This document shows positions 63,441-64,000 of a stretch of DNA of 64,000 nt, piece after piece. The position numbers and the translations under genes were made by a program. The notes beneath the pieces were generated by a model that saw only the letters and a program-made list of their open reading frames with translations, was not told the origin of the DNA and made no database searches. Within the stretch, counting starts at the first letter, position 1. The number at the start of each line of letters is the position of its first letter. Location of the stretch: positions 123,482,223-123,546,222 of the forward strand of contig OY726557.1 in the NCBI GenBank assembly GCA_963383645.1, in the 5' to 3' direction. Origin of the DNA: Muscardinus avellanarius. Lineage: Eukaryota; Chordata; Mammalia; Rodentia; Gliridae.

Positions 63441-64000
63441 TCTATCTGGGGAGTGAGAACTGGGAGATAGGCCCAAAGAGGCAGGCAGAGAACCAATTTG
63501 ATACAAAGGAATCCATATATAATTCAATAGGCATGGGGAAGGTTTTTCTAGCTAGTAGCGTTTAGAGACAATTACTTTCAAAACAAAGTGAATGGTCAGT
63601 TTGAGGGGGCAGCCCAGAGCAGGGGCCAGGAGGGGAGAGCCAGTCAGGCGTGAGCCACACTTGCTTGGGCCTAGGAGCAGAGCAAGCAGAACCCAACCCA
63701 GCTATTCACAGGAAGCCGGGGAGAGGGGAGGTCCAGTGCTAAAGACTTGAACCTTAGAGCCCATGAAAACAGGTGCATGACAGAGCCTGGCTGTGCAGTG
63801 GGAACTAGGGAGAGACTTTGGCTTGGGGCCCAAAGTAGGGACCACGCCAGCTCAGCACAATTTCTGCTTTCAGTTGGCCTGAGCTTGTGGGAACCTCACT
63901 TCTCTAGCACTGGTCCTCCCCAGACACACCAAGCACCTGGCTTTGCAAAGAGTTCATTCCTGTCTCTGGAGGAGGCCCCCTGGAGCCTGGACGACCTCCC
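63441..64000. other. Unassigned noncoding sequence to the window end
   Basis: Unique GC-rich sequence of about 560 bp; no gene or clear repeat recognised. Confidence 0.35.

Overview
This window looks like mammalian nuclear DNA without a protein-coding gene that I can recognise: an intergenic or intronic stretch built from unique sequence and several age layers of retrotransposons. No reading frame resembles a known protein. The longest are under 170 codons and either overlap repeats or low-complexity tracts, or show no family signature. No tRNA, rRNA, snRNA or CRISPR array was seen.

Organism. The dominant repeat is a dimeric SINE of the B1-dID type. Its left half is 7SL-derived (gccgggcgtggtggcgcacg... 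to tttcaaaataaa). Its right half is tRNA-Ala/ID-derived (gctggggatgtagctc... to ccccagtaccac plus A-tail). This architecture is known from squirrel-related rodents and dormice (Sciuromorpha). A short L1 3'-end fragment at 19118-19217 resembles L1 3' ends I associate with squirrels. The SINE consensus types here differ from the ground-squirrel form I know, so a non-sciurid sciuromorph such as mountain beaver, or a dormouse, is possible; the species cannot be fixed by eye. I distinguish three SINE types. Type G has a right half with 'gggcagggggtgtagctcgg' and 'cccagacccgc'. Type M has 'aggtctgggagtatagc' and 'gggttccacccccagtacc'. Type F is a derivative of M with 'ggtttccaggaaccccag' and a deletion in the left half.

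Layout. 1-1305 is an antisense L1 ORF2 3' part split by a polyadenylated retrocopy. 1970-5545 holds nested and single SINEs and a TC/AC microsatellite. 5840-8330 has several MIRs, followed by an old hAT-like DNA element split by a rodent repeat (8329-8856). 12745-13475 is a MIR split by a SINE-in-SINE. 14380-15340 is an AT-rich, homeobox-motif-rich stretch with the look of a conserved enhancer. 19048-19988 is a SINE split by an L1 tail, followed by two SINEs at one target site. 26585-27630 is a sense L1 3' end with a SINE in it. 28975-29800 is a MIR containing three stacked SINEs. 34015-34330, 43590-44130, 20478-20900 and 54930-55140 are further conserved-element candidates. 40905-41290 and 52350-52740 are MER5-like MITEs, each split by a SINE. 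52998-53352 is a 27-bp minisatellite. 60780-61425 is an antisense L1 3' end. 58691-59145 and 63062-63440 are composite SINE insertions.

No gene interplay can be described. The functional content, if any, is probably regulatory: the unique blocks rich in TAAT/ATTA motifs suggest distal enhancers of an unseen developmental gene. Repeat names come from remembered consensus features, not from a database search.
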